This document shows, piece by piece, positions 31,201-39,300 of a stretch of 64,000 nt of DNA. The position numbers and the translations under genes were made by a program. Source of the stretch: Congeria kusceri (taxonomy: Eukaryota; Mollusca; Bivalvia; Myida; Dreissenidae); the NCBI GenBank assembly GCA_027627225.1, contig CM051027.1:90580151-90644150 (forward strand), in the 5' to 3' direction. Under the pieces are notes generated by a model that saw only the letters and a list, made by a program, of their open reading frames with translations, did not search any database and was not told the DNA's origin. Numbering within the stretch: position 1 is the first letter of the stretch; the number at the start of each line of letters is the position of its first letter.

Positions 31201-33325
31201 GGCGTGGCCAGTTTTGACCCCAGGGACATATTTTGAACAACCTTCGTTGAGGACCAATATAGGATGTTACCAAATATGAAACCTCTGGGCAATGTAGTTT
31301 CAGAGAAGAATATTTTTGCTATTTATTCTATATAAACCATGTGACCCCCGGGGCGTGGCCGTTTTGACCCCAGGGGCATAATTTGAACAATCTTTGTACA
31401 GGACCACTATATGATGATACATACCAAATATGAAACCTCTGGGTCTAGCGGTTTCAGAGGAGATTTTTTAAAGTCATTTTGCTATATTCAGAGAAGAATA
31501 TTTTTGCTATTTATTCTATATAAACCATGTGACCCCCGGGGCTTGGCCAGTTCTGACCCCTGGGGCATAATTTGAACAATCTTTGTAGAGGGCCACTATA
31601 GGATGTTACATACCAAATATGAAACTTCTGGGCCTTGCGGTTTCAAAGGAGATTTTTAAAGACATTTTGCTATTTAAGTTTATATAAACCATGTTACCCC
31701 CGGGGCATAATTTGAACAAACTTTGAAGATGACCACTATAGGATTATACATAGAAAATAAGAAATCTCTGGGCCTTGCGGTTTCAGAGGAGAAGATTTTT
31801 GAAGTCATTGTGCAATATATTCCATATAAACCATGTGACCCCCAGGGCGTGGCCCGTTTTCACCCCAGGGGCATAATTTCAACACTCTTTGTAGAGGAAA
31901 TGTCACACATAGGATTATACATACTAAATAAGAAATCTCTGGGCCATGCAGTTTCAGAAGAGATTTTTAAAGTCATTTTGCTATATATTTTACATAAACC
32001 ATGTGACCCCCAGGGCATGGCCCATTTTAACCCAAGGGGCATAATTTTAATTTGTAGATTACCACTATAGGATGATACATACCAAACACGAAATCTCTGG
32101 GCCTTACGGTTTCATAGGAGATTGTTAAAGTCATTTTCCTATATATACTATATAAACAATGTGACCCCTGGGGCATGGCCTGTTTTGACCCCAGGGGCAT
32201 AATTTGAACAATCTTTGTAGAGGACCACGAGAGGATGTCACATATCTAATATGAAAGCTCTGAGCCTTGCGGTTTTATAGAAGATTTTTAAAGTTTTAAC
32301 TTTTTAAATCTATTTTTAGCTCTGGTGACCTACATATGCAGCGGATCGGAAAGATTTCAACAAATTTGAAAGAGGTCGACCCAAGGATCATTCCTGTGAA
32401 GTTTGGTGAAAATATGCCTAGCGCTTTAGGAGATGTTGTTTGAATGCAAAGTTAACAACGCATGCACAAACGAAGGACAACGGGCGATCACAAACGCTCA
32501 CCATGAGCATTCTGTGCTCATGTGAGCTAAAACTTGAGAAGAACTGTCAGTACCATTTCAGAATGTCTGTTTGGACACTTCAGGGTCAAGCATCCACCCT
32601 GTAACCACTGAGGGCAGGTAGTTGTTGAGTTTCTTGCCTCTTCCACATGACGGAATGGACATGAGGAACCCTGAAAAACATTTCACTATGTATGGCAAAT
32701 GCATGTACATTTGAGGCCCGTCGTGGGAAAACCGGACTTAATGCATGTGCGTAAAGTGTCGTCCCGGATCAGCCTGTGCAGTCCGCAAAGGCTGATCCAG
32801 GACGGCACTTCTGCCCCTAAAGTGGATTTATGGTTAGAAGAGACTTTCTTGAAACAGAAAATACCATAAAAGCGGAAATTGCCATCCCGGATTAGACTGT
32901 GCGGACTGCACAGGCTAATCCGGGACGACACTTTACGCACATGCATTAAGACCGGTTTTCCCACAAAACAACACATTAAAATTATCACTGAATTAAAGTT
33001 AGTTCAGTGACCAGTGGGTAATGAATTTCATAATTTGGGCAATCAGTTTAATGTTCAGTAATTATTGTGAAATTAATATTTCCATATTATTCAAACTATG
33101 AAATATGGAACAATGATTGAAAAACAATGATATATTTTGAAGGATGTTTTGCTATTTGCATCTGCAAGTCTAATATGTTTGTCTTGCAACTACAATGCAC
33201 ATAGCATTGTTTTCTATTTACACTTAGCAAGTGTGCACATCATTACATTCAGTACTTTTATAAATACTTGCCTTAGAGCATGATGAATTGTAGAAGAAAT
33301 GACAGTCTTGTCCACTGTCGCCCAT
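10115..33325 (-). CDS. ZC3H11A: ZC3H11A-like CCCH zinc-finger mRNA-export protein, 20 coding exons
   Basis: Coding exons in transcript order, as high-low plus coordinates: 33325-33272, 32670-32554, 29107-28960, 28687-28457, 28205-28075, 27841-27519, 27087-26678, 24304-24203, 23819-23544, 21159-21106, 20550-19912, 17995-17843, 17633-17568, 15152-15015, 14666-14607, 14309-14112, 13869-13694, 11759-11633, 11363-10919, 10259-10115. The sum is 3993 nt (1330 aa plus TAG), and every junction keeps frame. The N-terminus has three CCCH fingers (CX7CX5CX3H, CX7CX4CX3H, CX8CX4CX3H), the arrangement known from ZC3H11A. Later come an RS-rich exon, RLG motifs, VKSLEEI and VKTFAEI motifs, and an acidic leucine-rich tail ending EIDELLS. 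In vertebrates ZC3H11A is a nuclear RNA-binding protein associated with TREX and mRNA export (family knowledge); the same role here is inferred. Human ZC3H11A is about 810 aa, so this protein is much longer. The start is supported by an in-frame TGA two codons upstream and a good context (A at -3, G at +4). Confidence 0.9.
10919..11363 (-). CDS. ZC3H11A: ZC3H11A exon 19 (Ser/Thr/Lys-rich)
   Basis: Acceptor TTGCTTGCAG, donor AAAG/GTACAC, phase 1 to 2. It encodes a 148-residue disordered segment (SNQSNKSSTAELLSPQELPS and on), with SRWKRRKTNEQ as a possible nuclear signal. The opposite strand has a long shadow frame here. Confidence 0.88.
11633..11759 (-). CDS. ZC3H11A: ZC3H11A exon 18 (VKTFAEI motif)
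   Basis: Acceptor TGACTGCAG, donor GAGG/GTACGG, phase 0 to 1. It encodes VKDATVKTFAEIMAEKKRKR, matching the IKTFSEVLAEKK type motif of ZC3H11A and one of the best family markers in the gene, followed by QLAQQVSPQKAFRPICMEDE. Confidence 0.9.
11795..12985. repeat. Dispersed repeat H, copy 2, split by a hAT element
   Basis: The left part (11795-11935) and right part (12801-12985) match the two halves of copy 1: GATCTAGAATCCACAAAAGG, AAATCCTGGGTTTT, then CCAAAAGATATTCCACATTC, GGGGCAGCAG and the GGTGCAGAACCCTG end. The uninterrupted copies show that the sequence between them is an insertion. Confidence 0.75.
11936..12800. mobile_element. Non-autonomous hAT element with intact 8-bp target duplication
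   Basis: The element starts TAGGGATG and ends CATACCTA (one mismatch as inverted ends). It is flanked by ATCTTTTT at 11928-11935 and again at 12801-12808. The subterminal regions are rich in CGGATATCC-type palindromes at both ends. No transposase frame was seen in its 865 bp. It lies in a ZC3H11A intron, inside repeat H. Confidence 0.85.
13010..13655. repeat. Dispersed repeat H, copy 3, split by a MITE
   Basis: GATCTAGGATCATAAAAGGT and GTGCTGCTCAAAAAAGCAGG at the left, and GAATATTTGCAAAAATATAT and GGAGCAGGGTGCAGCTCCCT at the right, match copy 1. The middle is occupied by a separate element (13140-13484). Confidence 0.7.
13140..13484. mobile_element. MITE with TTAAAGCNGCAGT ends, nested in repeat H
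   Basis: Left end TTAAAGCAGCAGT and right end ACTGCGGCTTTAA, one mismatch. 345 bp, non-coding; the 81-codon minus frame inside is chance. Confidence 0.65.
13694..13869 (-). CDS. ZC3H11A: ZC3H11A exon 17
   Basis: Acceptor ATTTTTAG, donor AAA/GTAAGA, phase 1 to 0. It encodes EPIRPTVKPKINRDIVDYSD, then a Thr/Lys/Pro-rich tail ending KLQKGPPK. The open frame running on past the donor (to 13598) is intron. Confidence 0.86.
14112..14309 (-). CDS. ZC3H11A: ZC3H11A exon 16
   Basis: Acceptor ATTACAG, donor AATG/GTATAA, phase 1 to 1. It encodes VVRVTFGSQEAQVKRKLPRL, then GIDPEQPRTASSVVKLGQA and RRERQIYVPPSKKN. A further RLG-type motif (LPRLGIDP) is present. Confidence 0.87.
14607..14666 (-). CDS. ZC3H11A: ZC3H11A exon 15
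   Basis: 60 bp, acceptor TTCTGCAG, donor CTCA/GTATGT, phase 1 to 1. It encodes EDLGGIKISSGQYQRKIVL. Supported by splice signals and frame agreement with exons 14 and 16. Confidence 0.78.
15015..15152 (-). CDS. ZC3H11A: ZC3H11A exon 14 (helical, charged)
   Basis: Acceptor TTTTACAG, donor CATG/GTAACT, phase 1 to 1. It encodes LSDKSLEQLEQLRAEKEARL and TLYEIRKQRAVKKAH, predicted to be helical. GC content is far above the flanking introns. Confidence 0.87.
15197..16047 (-). mobile_element. Family B tandem-repeat element, copy 1, truncated
   Basis: Begins AAACAAGAGATGTTTGTAAA then ACATGTATGCCCCCCGACTT. It contains about six units of roughly 140 bp (TATGCAATCCCAAGCGAGGT, CATTAAAATATCTCGATGCG, GTTATTGAGCGGAAACCG, GGTGACCTTGACCCCACCCA). 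It stops inside a unit at about 16047, so the far end is lost. In a ZC3H11A intron. Confidence 0.85.
16118..17467 (-). mobile_element. Family B tandem-repeat element, copy 2, complete
   Basis: Starts AAAACAAGAGCTGTTTGTAA, has about eight units of roughly 140 bp, then a unique tail (TTCGATCTGTTGACCTCAAA, AACGAAATGGTCTACGTACA) ending GGGGGGCATAATAATG. The TATGCCCCCC near the left end is the inverse of GGGGGGCATA at the right end. Confidence 0.87.
17568..17633 (-). CDS. ZC3H11A: ZC3H11A exon 13
   Basis: 66 bp, acceptor ATTTCAG, donor AAAG/GTAAAA, phase 1 to 1. It encodes NSTLPSKKETVELIHESIDE and then Lys. Supported by splice signals and frame only. Confidence 0.8.
17843..17995 (-). CDS. ZC3H11A: ZC3H11A exon 12 (glutamate-rich)
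   Basis: Acceptor TTGCCAG, donor AAAG/GTATGT, phase 1 to 1. It is highly acidic (SDEEEGELASEEEVYLEEAQ and similar). It sits between two large tandem-repeat elements. Confidence 0.87.
18115..19671 (-). mobile_element. Family B tandem-repeat element, copy 3, complete
   Basis: Same ends as copy 2. The tail contains AACGAAATGGTCTACGGACA, GACCGACCACCCGACCGACG and GGGGGGCATAATTAAG. About eight to nine units. It carries a 167-bp insertion at 19203-19369. Its flanks are exon 12 of ZC3H11A (right edge 17995) and exon 11 (left edge 19912). Confidence 0.87.
19203..19369. mobile_element. Small insertion with ACCAGTAGA ends inside a family B unit
   Basis: The sequence leaves the array unit after TATGCAATTA and rejoins at AAGGCCTCGATATAAGG. 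Its borders are ACCAGTAGA and TCTACTGGT, perfect 9-bp inverted ends. The target duplication is unclear. Confidence 0.5.
19912..20550 (-). CDS. ZC3H11A: ZC3H11A exon 11 (RLG motifs, lysine-rich coil)
   Basis: The largest exon (639 bp). Acceptor TTTTACAG, donor AAAG/GTACAG, phase 1 to 1. It carries three spaced motifs, SIKSRLGLKP, SVKARLGIKP and LSLKERLGLVD, resembling the repeated S-L-x-x-RLG motifs of ZC3H11A. A charged alpha-helical stretch (ELMKLIEEEGVDVTDDELQE, then LTKRDKKKLLKKLLMQQG) and a KKKKKSLKKKKRE nuclear-localisation-like cluster follow. Confidence 0.9.
20894..21052. mobile_element. Foldback (near-palindromic) element in a ZC3H11A intron
   Basis: GGAATATTACGCTAGTCAAT pairs with ATGACTAGCATAATATTCC, TTCCAAGAGTATGTATTA pairs with TAATACATACTCTTGGAA, and the centre GTATCACACTCGAGGC pairs with GCCTCTCGTGTGATAC. 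About 159 bp in total, with only small internal mismatched loops. Confidence 0.8.
21106..21159 (-). CDS. ZC3H11A: ZC3H11A exon 10 (short linker exon)
   Basis: 54 bp, acceptor GCTTTCAG, donor CAAG/GTATGT, phase 1 to 1. It encodes ERSAKANTQTQDNSSQQ. It was found only from splice signals and frame agreement with both neighbours, as it is too short to stand alone. Confidence 0.75.
21251..23303 (-). mobile_element. Family A tandem-repeat element, copy 2 (long array)
   Basis: Starts AACAAGAGCTGTCAGAGGAC then AGCGCGCTCGACTATTC; ends TTCGAATAGTCGAGCT at 23303. It holds about eleven units of 166 bp (AGAGTTATGG landmarks at 21451, 21617 and 21783). The repeated 67-codon frames are the same unit read over and over and are not genes. 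It lies between ZC3H11A exons 9 and 10. Confidence 0.9.
23544..23819 (-). CDS. ZC3H11A: ZC3H11A exon 9 (acidic Ser/Glu-rich)
   Basis: Acceptor ATCTTCAG, donor CAAG/GTAGGT, phase 1 to 1. It starts LENKRKKWENVGKK and is then rich in S, E, D, G and Q, ending near SSGAQHEQ. Probably disordered. Confidence 0.85.
24203..24304 (-). CDS. ZC3H11A: ZC3H11A exon 8 (VKSLEEI motif)
   Basis: Acceptor TTTGTCAG, donor AAAA/GTATGA, phase 1 to 1. It encodes KEEVKSLEEIYRERALLS, the counterpart of the VKTLEEI-LLERA type motif repeated in ZC3H11A proteins; a Lys/Arg cluster follows. Confidence 0.83.
24470..26178. mobile_element. Harbinger-like element, 1.7 kb, perfect 20-bp ends and TTA duplication
   Basis: GGCCACAACAAATTGATCAG at 24470-24489 is repeated in inverse as CTGATCAATTTGTTGTGGCC at 26159-26178. 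TTA flanks both sides (24467-24469 and 26179-26181). TWA duplications and GG-starting ends are typical of PIF/Harbinger. I see no transposase frame. A separate foldback lies inside it at 25853-26040. Confidence 0.8.
25853..26040. mobile_element. Near-perfect foldback, 83/81-nt arms with 24-nt loop
   Basis: The left arm (25853-25935) starts CGAGTCTCATTTTACG and the right arm (25960-26040) ends CGTAAAATGAGACTCG. The arms differ only by two extra C in the left arm (GTCCCCAAA versus GTCCAAA). The motif AACCAGTCGCC occurs just outside the left arm and again in the loop. Confidence 0.85.
26678..27087 (-). CDS. ZC3H11A: ZC3H11A exon 7 (contains a 63-codon tandem duplication)
   Basis: Acceptor TTACTCAG, donor AAAG/GTTAGT, phase 2 to 1. 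The exon carries two copies of a 189-bp unit: RGRPQDVLS, then RYRTGESREPRLEEVKVTG, RKIISIKK and an acidic/Lys tail ending VAVSKA. The only difference I saw is one base (R versus H in the first line). The block looks like one intrinsically disordered, charged motif copied in frame. Confidence 0.87.
26688..27065 (-). repeat. Two tandem 189-bp copies within ZC3H11A exon 7
   Basis: 26688-26876 and 26877-27065 are in register over 189 bp. The only difference I saw is TAGCGACT versus TAGTGACT. The unit is 63 codons, so frame is kept. Confidence 0.9.
27519..27841 (-). CDS. ZC3H11A: ZC3H11A exon 6 (RS/SP-rich domain)
   Basis: Acceptor TTTCCAG, donor CCAG/GTATGC, phase 0 to 2. After VNNPLDYFLNAKPYMP it becomes a dense arginine/serine and Ser-Pro region (SPISRSPPYRRADSQSPGRR, then RSRSPQWRDRRR and RSPQRRRSR). 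RS domains are typical of splicing and mRNP-export proteins and are SRPK/CLK substrates (family knowledge). Human ZC3H11A as I know it has no comparable block, so this may be a molluscan feature. Confidence 0.88.
28075..28205 (-). CDS. ZC3H11A: ZC3H11A exon 5
   Basis: Acceptor AATGCAG, donor GTG/GTACGT, phase 1 to 0. It encodes IAYSESDLEASPVKAV followed by a Pro/Ser/Gln-rich segment ending QPPPV. No known domain seen. Confidence 0.82.
28457..28687 (-). CDS. ZC3H11A: ZC3H11A exon 4 (proline-rich)
   Basis: Acceptor TTGCTAG, donor GAAG/GTAAAA, phase 1 to 1. It begins with a run rich in Pro, Gly, His and Arg (IWPPRGPPPHL and similar) and ends DPIIINPNEG. The opposite strand is also open across most of the exon because of the GC-rich proline codons; that frame is a shadow. 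Confidence 0.85.
28960..29107 (-). CDS. ZC3H11A: ZC3H11A exon 3 (finger 3)
   Basis: Acceptor TTTCCAG, donor CATG/GTAAGA, phase 0 to 1. It encodes CYFESQPGGCTRPTCQFRH, a CX8CX4CX3H finger that matches the CYWENQP type of third finger in ZC3H11A, followed by a Gly/Pro/Ala-rich linker. A 3.4-kb intron filled by a tandem-repeat element separates it from exon 2. Confidence 0.92.
29233..32529 (-). mobile_element. Family C tandem-repeat element between ZC3H11A exons 2 and 3
   Basis: Starts AAAACAAGAGGGTCCTGAGG, GCCCTAGGACGCTCACCTGA; ends GCTCATGTGAGCT. There are about fourteen units of roughly 150 bp with CATGTGACCCCTGGGGCGTG, GACCCCAGGGGCATAATTTG, GAGGACCACTATAGGATGTT and CTCTGGGCCTTGCGGTTTC. A 948-bp insertion splits it at 29647-30594. 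Confidence 0.87.
29647..30594. mobile_element. 948-bp insertion in the family C array with GGACCA duplication
   Basis: The array unit GGACCA/CTATAGG is interrupted. GGACCA lies at 29641-29646 and again at 30595-30600, and the inserted sequence has AGAGTTCT and AGAACTCT near its ends. The interior is AT-rich with no coding frame that I recognise. Confidence 0.6.
32554..32670 (-). CDS. ZC3H11A: ZC3H11A exon 2 (end of finger 1, finger 2)
   Basis: Acceptor TTTTTCAG, donor ATG/GTACTG, phase 0 at both ends. It encodes GSSCPFRH, completing finger 1, then CPQWLQGGCLTLKCPNRH, finger 2 (CX7CX4CX3H). The match to the second finger of ZC3H11A is in spacing and in the P-N/F-R-H ending. Confidence 0.9.
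32707..32966. mobile_element. MITE copy 2 (CCGGTCTTAATGCATG ends), fuller copy
   Basis: GTGGGAAAACCGGACTTAAT at the left and ATTAAGACCGGTTTTCCCAC at the right. The subterminal GTAAAGTGTCGTCCCGGAT and its inverse ATCCGGGACGACACTTTAC follow, and there are palindromic TGTGCAGTCCGCA blocks. It sits next to ZC3H11A exon 2. Confidence 0.85.
33272..33325 (-). CDS. ZC3H11A: ZC3H11A exon 1 (start codon, first half of zinc finger 1)
   Basis: Eighteen codons reading MGDSGQDCHFFYNSSCSK, which hold the first two cysteines of finger 1. The exon ends AAG followed by GCAAGT, a GC-type donor, in phase 0. Using the GT two bases further on would destroy the reading frame of the finger. The 5' UTR continues upstream; its far end was not located. 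Confidence 0.88.
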
Positions 33326-35601
33326 TCTTCAAACCCGATCGCCTCGGTCTTCAGTCTTCTTTCAGCATTAACCGCAGGTCTTCTGATATCTTCAAAGGCT
33401 TCTGTTGTAGATATGATCTTCAATAGGTTTGTCAACATACAAATACTGAGAGTCCTTTGCACAGAGTATCAAGTCCATCACAACATCCACGACTCAAACA
33501 TACACTTGACCACGCACACAACCATGCACAACATATACAACAAAAACTTAACTTTCTACTAAATTATCTATAATAATAGTAATACTTTTTTTCCAGATTA
33601 AGAAACTCGTTACTTTTTTTTATAAATAAAGATACAAAACAGTTTCTTTAAAAATATAGAAGCAATAAAAATATGTTAAATCGAACTTATCAACTTTTTC
33701 TGATGAAACAAAATTAATCTAAACTATACTGTGCATTATAAACATTCACTAAATGGTATCTTTTTCAAAATGTATTTTGTATTTGTTGTGATTGTCCTTA
33801 TTGTGTTTTGAATGCCAACAAAAATAAACAAAATATAATGGATTTTTATCTGATGTCGAAAATTTATTTTCTTTACTTTGTTATCTGAATTTTAAGACCA
33901 TGTGTACTGCAACCAACTTAAAACACCATTTTTTCTGTAGACATGTCAATGGTAACTGTATGATTCAAATGCACAATTTGAAGACACACTATAGTCAATA
34001 CATAGGAATATATATAACCAAATTCATTCTAAACCTAAAATGAATAATGAGGGTATTTTGATACATACTGATAATAAATGAAGTTATACAACCTGATAAA
34101 TGAGAGGAGTAAAATGTGTAGTCAGGTTATCAAAATCAGAATCATTTGTTGATATTTCGAACAGTTTATCCCTAAACACATTTTACCATTATTTATATGG
34201 TTGACCACTTAAAACACTTACATGAAAAAAAAAATAATCACATCTGTTGATTTAACAGAAATAGACAGCTTAAGTGTTCAGAAATAGTATATACACTTTC
34301 AAACTAAAAGCTTTCATTTTATAAAGAGCTTAATTTAAAAAAAAAAGTTAACAAAAGCATCAATTCTGTTTACAATGTACTTATCAACATTTTCTATTTT
34401 TGTATAAAAAGGTTAAACTTTTATTAATATTATTAACACTCAAGATGCTCACAATTAGATGTATCTACCCTGAAAATATAAACATCTGTTTATAATATAA
34501 ATAAAATAAATAACTTCTTACTTTCTAATATAAATAATAATTAAATAAGGTATACACTGTAAACCCAAGACAAACTGTATGATTTAAAGTCATTAATTAT
34601 GCATGAAAATATGATAGCACCTGAAAATAAGAAACCACTAACAAAGCTTAACTACCTACATGTTTGAACAAAGAACAAAATTAGTAGCAAAGTTTTTAAT
34701 CAATGTTGTTTTTTTAATGAACAATTTAAACATTTTTTGTTCTACAAAAGCAGTGATTTTTTGTAAATATATTGTTCACTCAATCTCACACATCCTCACA
34801 CTTCTCAAAAAGCACAAATGAATGATATCTGGCTGACTTTCACAATGCTGACCCTTTTCACATCAACCTGAAAGAAACAATAAATCATACATAGTAACTT
34901 ACAATTGGGTGGTTATTTTCATAGCCTCTAGCCTTTCAAATCATTTGTTAACTAACAAGCCACTGAATTAACCTAAAACACTCATGCATGAATGTATCAG
35001 TAACCAACTGAACTGTATAATTTAAAATACACAGAAATAGCAATCAGATTGTATATTTTATTGATCAAGGAATTGCATCAACATGAACAATACATTGTCA
35101 TAACGTTTTCTTTTGAAAAATAATTTTCGTTTGAAAAATATACTGAAAAGAAAAAAAAACAATTGTAAAGTCTTACCTTTATCTTGTTTAATTATAACTG
35201 ATGTCTGGGTTTCTTTCCGCCATAGCACATATTAATTTTCAATATAATAACAAAGATATTTTATTCTATGTATCATGATTAATTTACATATATAATTGCA
35301 ACAAAGACACCAGACAATTAAACTCAAATCAATTAGTGAGATATTTTACAAAGCCAACCAAATCTCAAAAGGGCAGCCACATCTCCCAGTTTCTTATGTG
35401 ACAAAGTTTTATATAACATGACAATGCCAAACAAGAATAATAGTTATCTTTAGCATGCATTGTTAATTTGTAAAAACCTGATAAATTTAAAGCGTACAAT
35501 GGATAACCTGGAATTATTAACTAGAGTGAAATAAAATATCAATAGTTTGGCTTGCCCCAACTCTGTTCGTGAGGCACACGGACCAATATTTTTTGGAAGC
35601 A
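33326..35601. other. Upstream region of ZC3H11A
   Basis: It contains the proximal 5' UTR. The rest is very AT-rich intron or intergenic DNA with no repeat I could place, except the possible noncoding exons at 34760-35240. Confidence 0.4.
34760..35240 (-). other. Possible noncoding 5' exons upstream of ZC3H11A
   Basis: On minus, ATAAAG/GTAAGAC at about 35177 is a good donor. GTTTCTTTCAG ending at about 34869 is a good acceptor, with an AT-rich intron between. The flanking sequence has only short frames that stop soon. This could be an untranslated first and second exon of ZC3H11A, or part of an unrelated noncoding transcript. Based on splice-site appearance alone. Confidence 0.25.
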
Positions 35602-35602
35602 G

Positions 35603-36377
35603 GCAAAACCGGCCCCAGTCAAAACCGGCCCAAAAAATGCAAAACCGGCCCCATATTAAGGCAAAACCGGCCCCAAATTGTTTATCTAAGAATTGAATGG
35701 ATATTATTTTATGTATTTGTATGTTAAAATAAAATATTTGGAGCGGTGTTTGGTTAATTGTTTTATTGTGTATGGGTTTAACACGAAATGAGACGTAATT
35801 ATTGCATGAATTAGCAACTAATTATAGAGCACCTATAAAAAGGTTGTTTTATTTTGTAAATCGATTAAAATGCACTAAAGTATGTATAAATGCCATTTAT
35901 TTGCAAATTGTATTAAATTCGTAACTAACATAAAAAGCATACCCAGAATCAGTTATAACTTTAACTGTATTATTCTTATTTTGCGAAACCGGTTACAATA
36001 TATTTTTGTTTCAAATGTACGAGTCGATGTAAATGATTTCAAGTTCCTCATTGTTTCTTTACAAAGAATTTTAACCTGTTTTTGAAAAATAAAATGTAAA
36101 ATTCGACATTATGAAATATTATTGCAAAATTAAGATCGTCTTCCCATGTACCAGTACTTTTGATAGATGGTGGTGATTTTGTGTGTCAATGATGTTGACT
36201 TTCTTGTCATTGATAATTAATGCTCGAATTACGTATTAAATACTAAAAACTACTAAAATAAAATTCCAAAAGCAACACTATTTTTTTGTATCTTGGGGCC
36301 AGTTTAGTCATTATGCAATCACATGTGGGGCCGGTTTTGCTTTTTTGGGGCTGGTTTATACTGGGGCCGTTTTTGCC
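35603..36377. mobile_element. DNA element with about 53-bp inverted ends made of CAAAACCGGCCCC subrepeats
   Basis: The left end has four copies of a CAAAACCGGCCCC-like unit. The right end has the inverse (GGGGCCGGTTTTGC and diverged forms). The outer 53 bp match in inverse with few changes. The interior is AT-rich and non-coding. Confidence 0.7.
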
Positions 36378-39300
36378 TTAAACCAGATTTTTTACCAGGC
36401 CAAAGAACATCTTTATTAATATTGGACTTAAACTACATTTTTATGAATATTTAATATTTGTATTTCAAATAAGTTATTATGGTCTACAATGGAGATACGA
36501 AATACAACACAGTAGACATTTTTTTTACACAAATTAGTAGACATTTTTTTTTATTTAGCAAAAAATGCAATGTCATTTTGTATTTTCAACAGAAATTGTA
36601 AAACCATTCCTCATCAAATAATTTCATAAATGCTCCTGGACGTATAAACCTTTGGACTCTAATACCATGATTCACATTAAAACCTGATGTTAAAAATTGA
36701 AGTAGAATAACAACTTTGCATTAAATTTATGATTAGCGTCTAGCGAGGTCATTTTGTTTTGATTCTCAAAACAACCCGACGTATAACAGAAAAAAACTAC
36801 TGAGGAAGAAATAAAAATGAATCACAATTATTTAACAATTTAAACACAAATACCGTTTCTGCAAACGTATTAAAGTATTTATTGTGGTAAATTGTTTGTT
36901 AAGAATATCTTTGCTATTTCCTTTCTTCGTGCAATGGCCGGAAATGACGTTCAGATGTGCTCGATCCATTGATTATGCATCGGTTACTAGAATAACCGAA
37001 TAGCGCGCTGTCGGTTCAAAACCGAAATCGCTTTGGAATAACCGAAAGCCAACCGATTGGATATTCTGCTTATATGTATAATGAATTGACTAAACTTATA
37101 TGAATATTTAATGTGTTGTTGAAGCGTGTGCTTGCTTAGAACTGATTCATTTTAAACATTTTGCATTATATCCTAGTTGAACTTGAACTTGCAACACTTA
37201 TTCACATCTGATTATTAATAACAAACCGCACAATGAGTGCATAAACATTATTTGACGACACTATTTCACAGTGATTAGCTCAACAATGACATCTCATTGA
37301 TACAATTAAGTTGACAGATTTTTCACGCTTGTAAAAAATGTGCTACATAAACGAATTAACACCCACCGAAAATAATTATCACGGACTTAAATGCCGATTG
37401 TAAAGGATGAAAACTTTAATTTGACTGAAGTCTTAAATCGAAGAAAGCAAATCAACGTTTATGATATTATAATTTAATTTCAAAATGACCATATTCTAAT
37501 TTAACCAGTGTATCAATAAGTAATGTATATGTTATGAGGTTTTTGATAAAGAAGAAAAGTTTCACCACAACACCATGTTTTGGATGATAATAGCTCAATG
37601 TGATTTGAATACGCACGCATCGTTATCAGCAACAAAGATAAGGTGATGAATAGGTAGGTTATTAATGAATTAACTGTATTATTCAGAAAATTAAAGAAAC
37701 CTACGAAGTTAGTCTGCACATATACTTTATACGATGAACTTTGTAGGTCACCATTAGACGATCATACAAAAATAGCTACTCAAGTAATAATAAATTAAAA
37801 TGAATATGGTCACTATTTCAACAATTAGCTTTAGAGTAAGAATTAACGTTAAGTATGTGGTTATTCATCACAACGTTGCGTATATCTACCGGTGTCTGTT
37901 GTTAGTTTAGGCATTAATGCCCTAAACCTTACTAAAGACATTTTTTTCGTGTATTTTCGTGTAATTTTATTCATATGTTTGCAGTTAATTCGTCTTTGAA
38001 TAAACATATGTCCTAAGATTTTTGGAAGTGGTAATCCCAAAATAATTTGATCTTATCTGTATAAGTGGCTCTGATCAACGGATTCGTCTCTATTCAGAGA
38101 GGAAAGGGCTTTTGATTAAACATGTTTGAAAATTCGAACAACACTATTTTGAAAACAATGATCTATGTATGCACAAAACTGACGGATACTTAAGAACTTG
38201 CATAAGAATGTTTGAGGTCTACATTGGGACTCTACCCTTGCGTCACGTGTTTATTTTTATGGTTGCCGATTATTACGCTACTTGGGCATCAATACTGTAA
38301 CTTGCTACTAGTTTAAAGCTTTTAGGTATGTATAACTATTGCCAAAATTATAGTTTGTTATATTAGTCAATTAAACATCACCTAATTATATAACAGTCAT
38401 GTCAATTTTATTCGGCATATGCATAACATAACAAAAAAAATTTTTCGGGATAAAATATCACAATGCATACGTATTGCCTATTACATAAAAGTAATATGGA
38501 AAACATGGAATAATCTGAGAAGGATTAACATATGAAATGTACATATTCGGTAGTCCAAACAACAATATTGTATAAATTTAAAAATATGACGAATGATCAA
38601 TTTAAACATACAGCTAAATACAATGCGATCGTTTGCAACAGAAAAAAACAGAACAAATGAAGCCCAGACAAGTTAAATATAATGATTTTAACAAATGTTT
38701 TAGCAGAAGATATATAAATGATGATTCCGGTGGCGCAACATACGCAACCACATAATATTAAAAACCAATTCCTCATCATCTTCATAATCGCAACAACAAT
38801 AACAGCAGCAACAATCAAATGCTGACAGCGTAGAAAGACTGTTGGCGACAAAAGATTCTAAAAGCATGTTAATTATGAGTGCATTTTTGATGAAAAGAAA
38901 ACATTTGTTTCAATGAAGTTCAATTTCTCACCTTTAAACTTTATAATTTGGCTTCTTATTCAAAAAGCACATTTGTAAGTAACGAAAAAATATTTTGGTC
39001 GAGCTAATTATGTTATGCAAACGGAATTATATACATGCCAGTTAACAAGTCAATCTGCAAGGGCCAGAAAAACCGATGAAGCGTAGTAGTTTGGCTCACC
39101 GATTGTTAGTGCTTCGTAGCCAAAGTATTATATATTTGTTAAAGAAAAATCTCAAAACAACTTAACTCCTCGCGGGGCATTCACGCGCACGTCTTTGCGC
39201 ATGCGCATTAATCTATAATTGAACCCTATTTTTATCTTGTACTTCCCTATTTGCGGTTTACCAAGGGTGATCGCTAGGTTATTCACATAAAGCAGCGATT

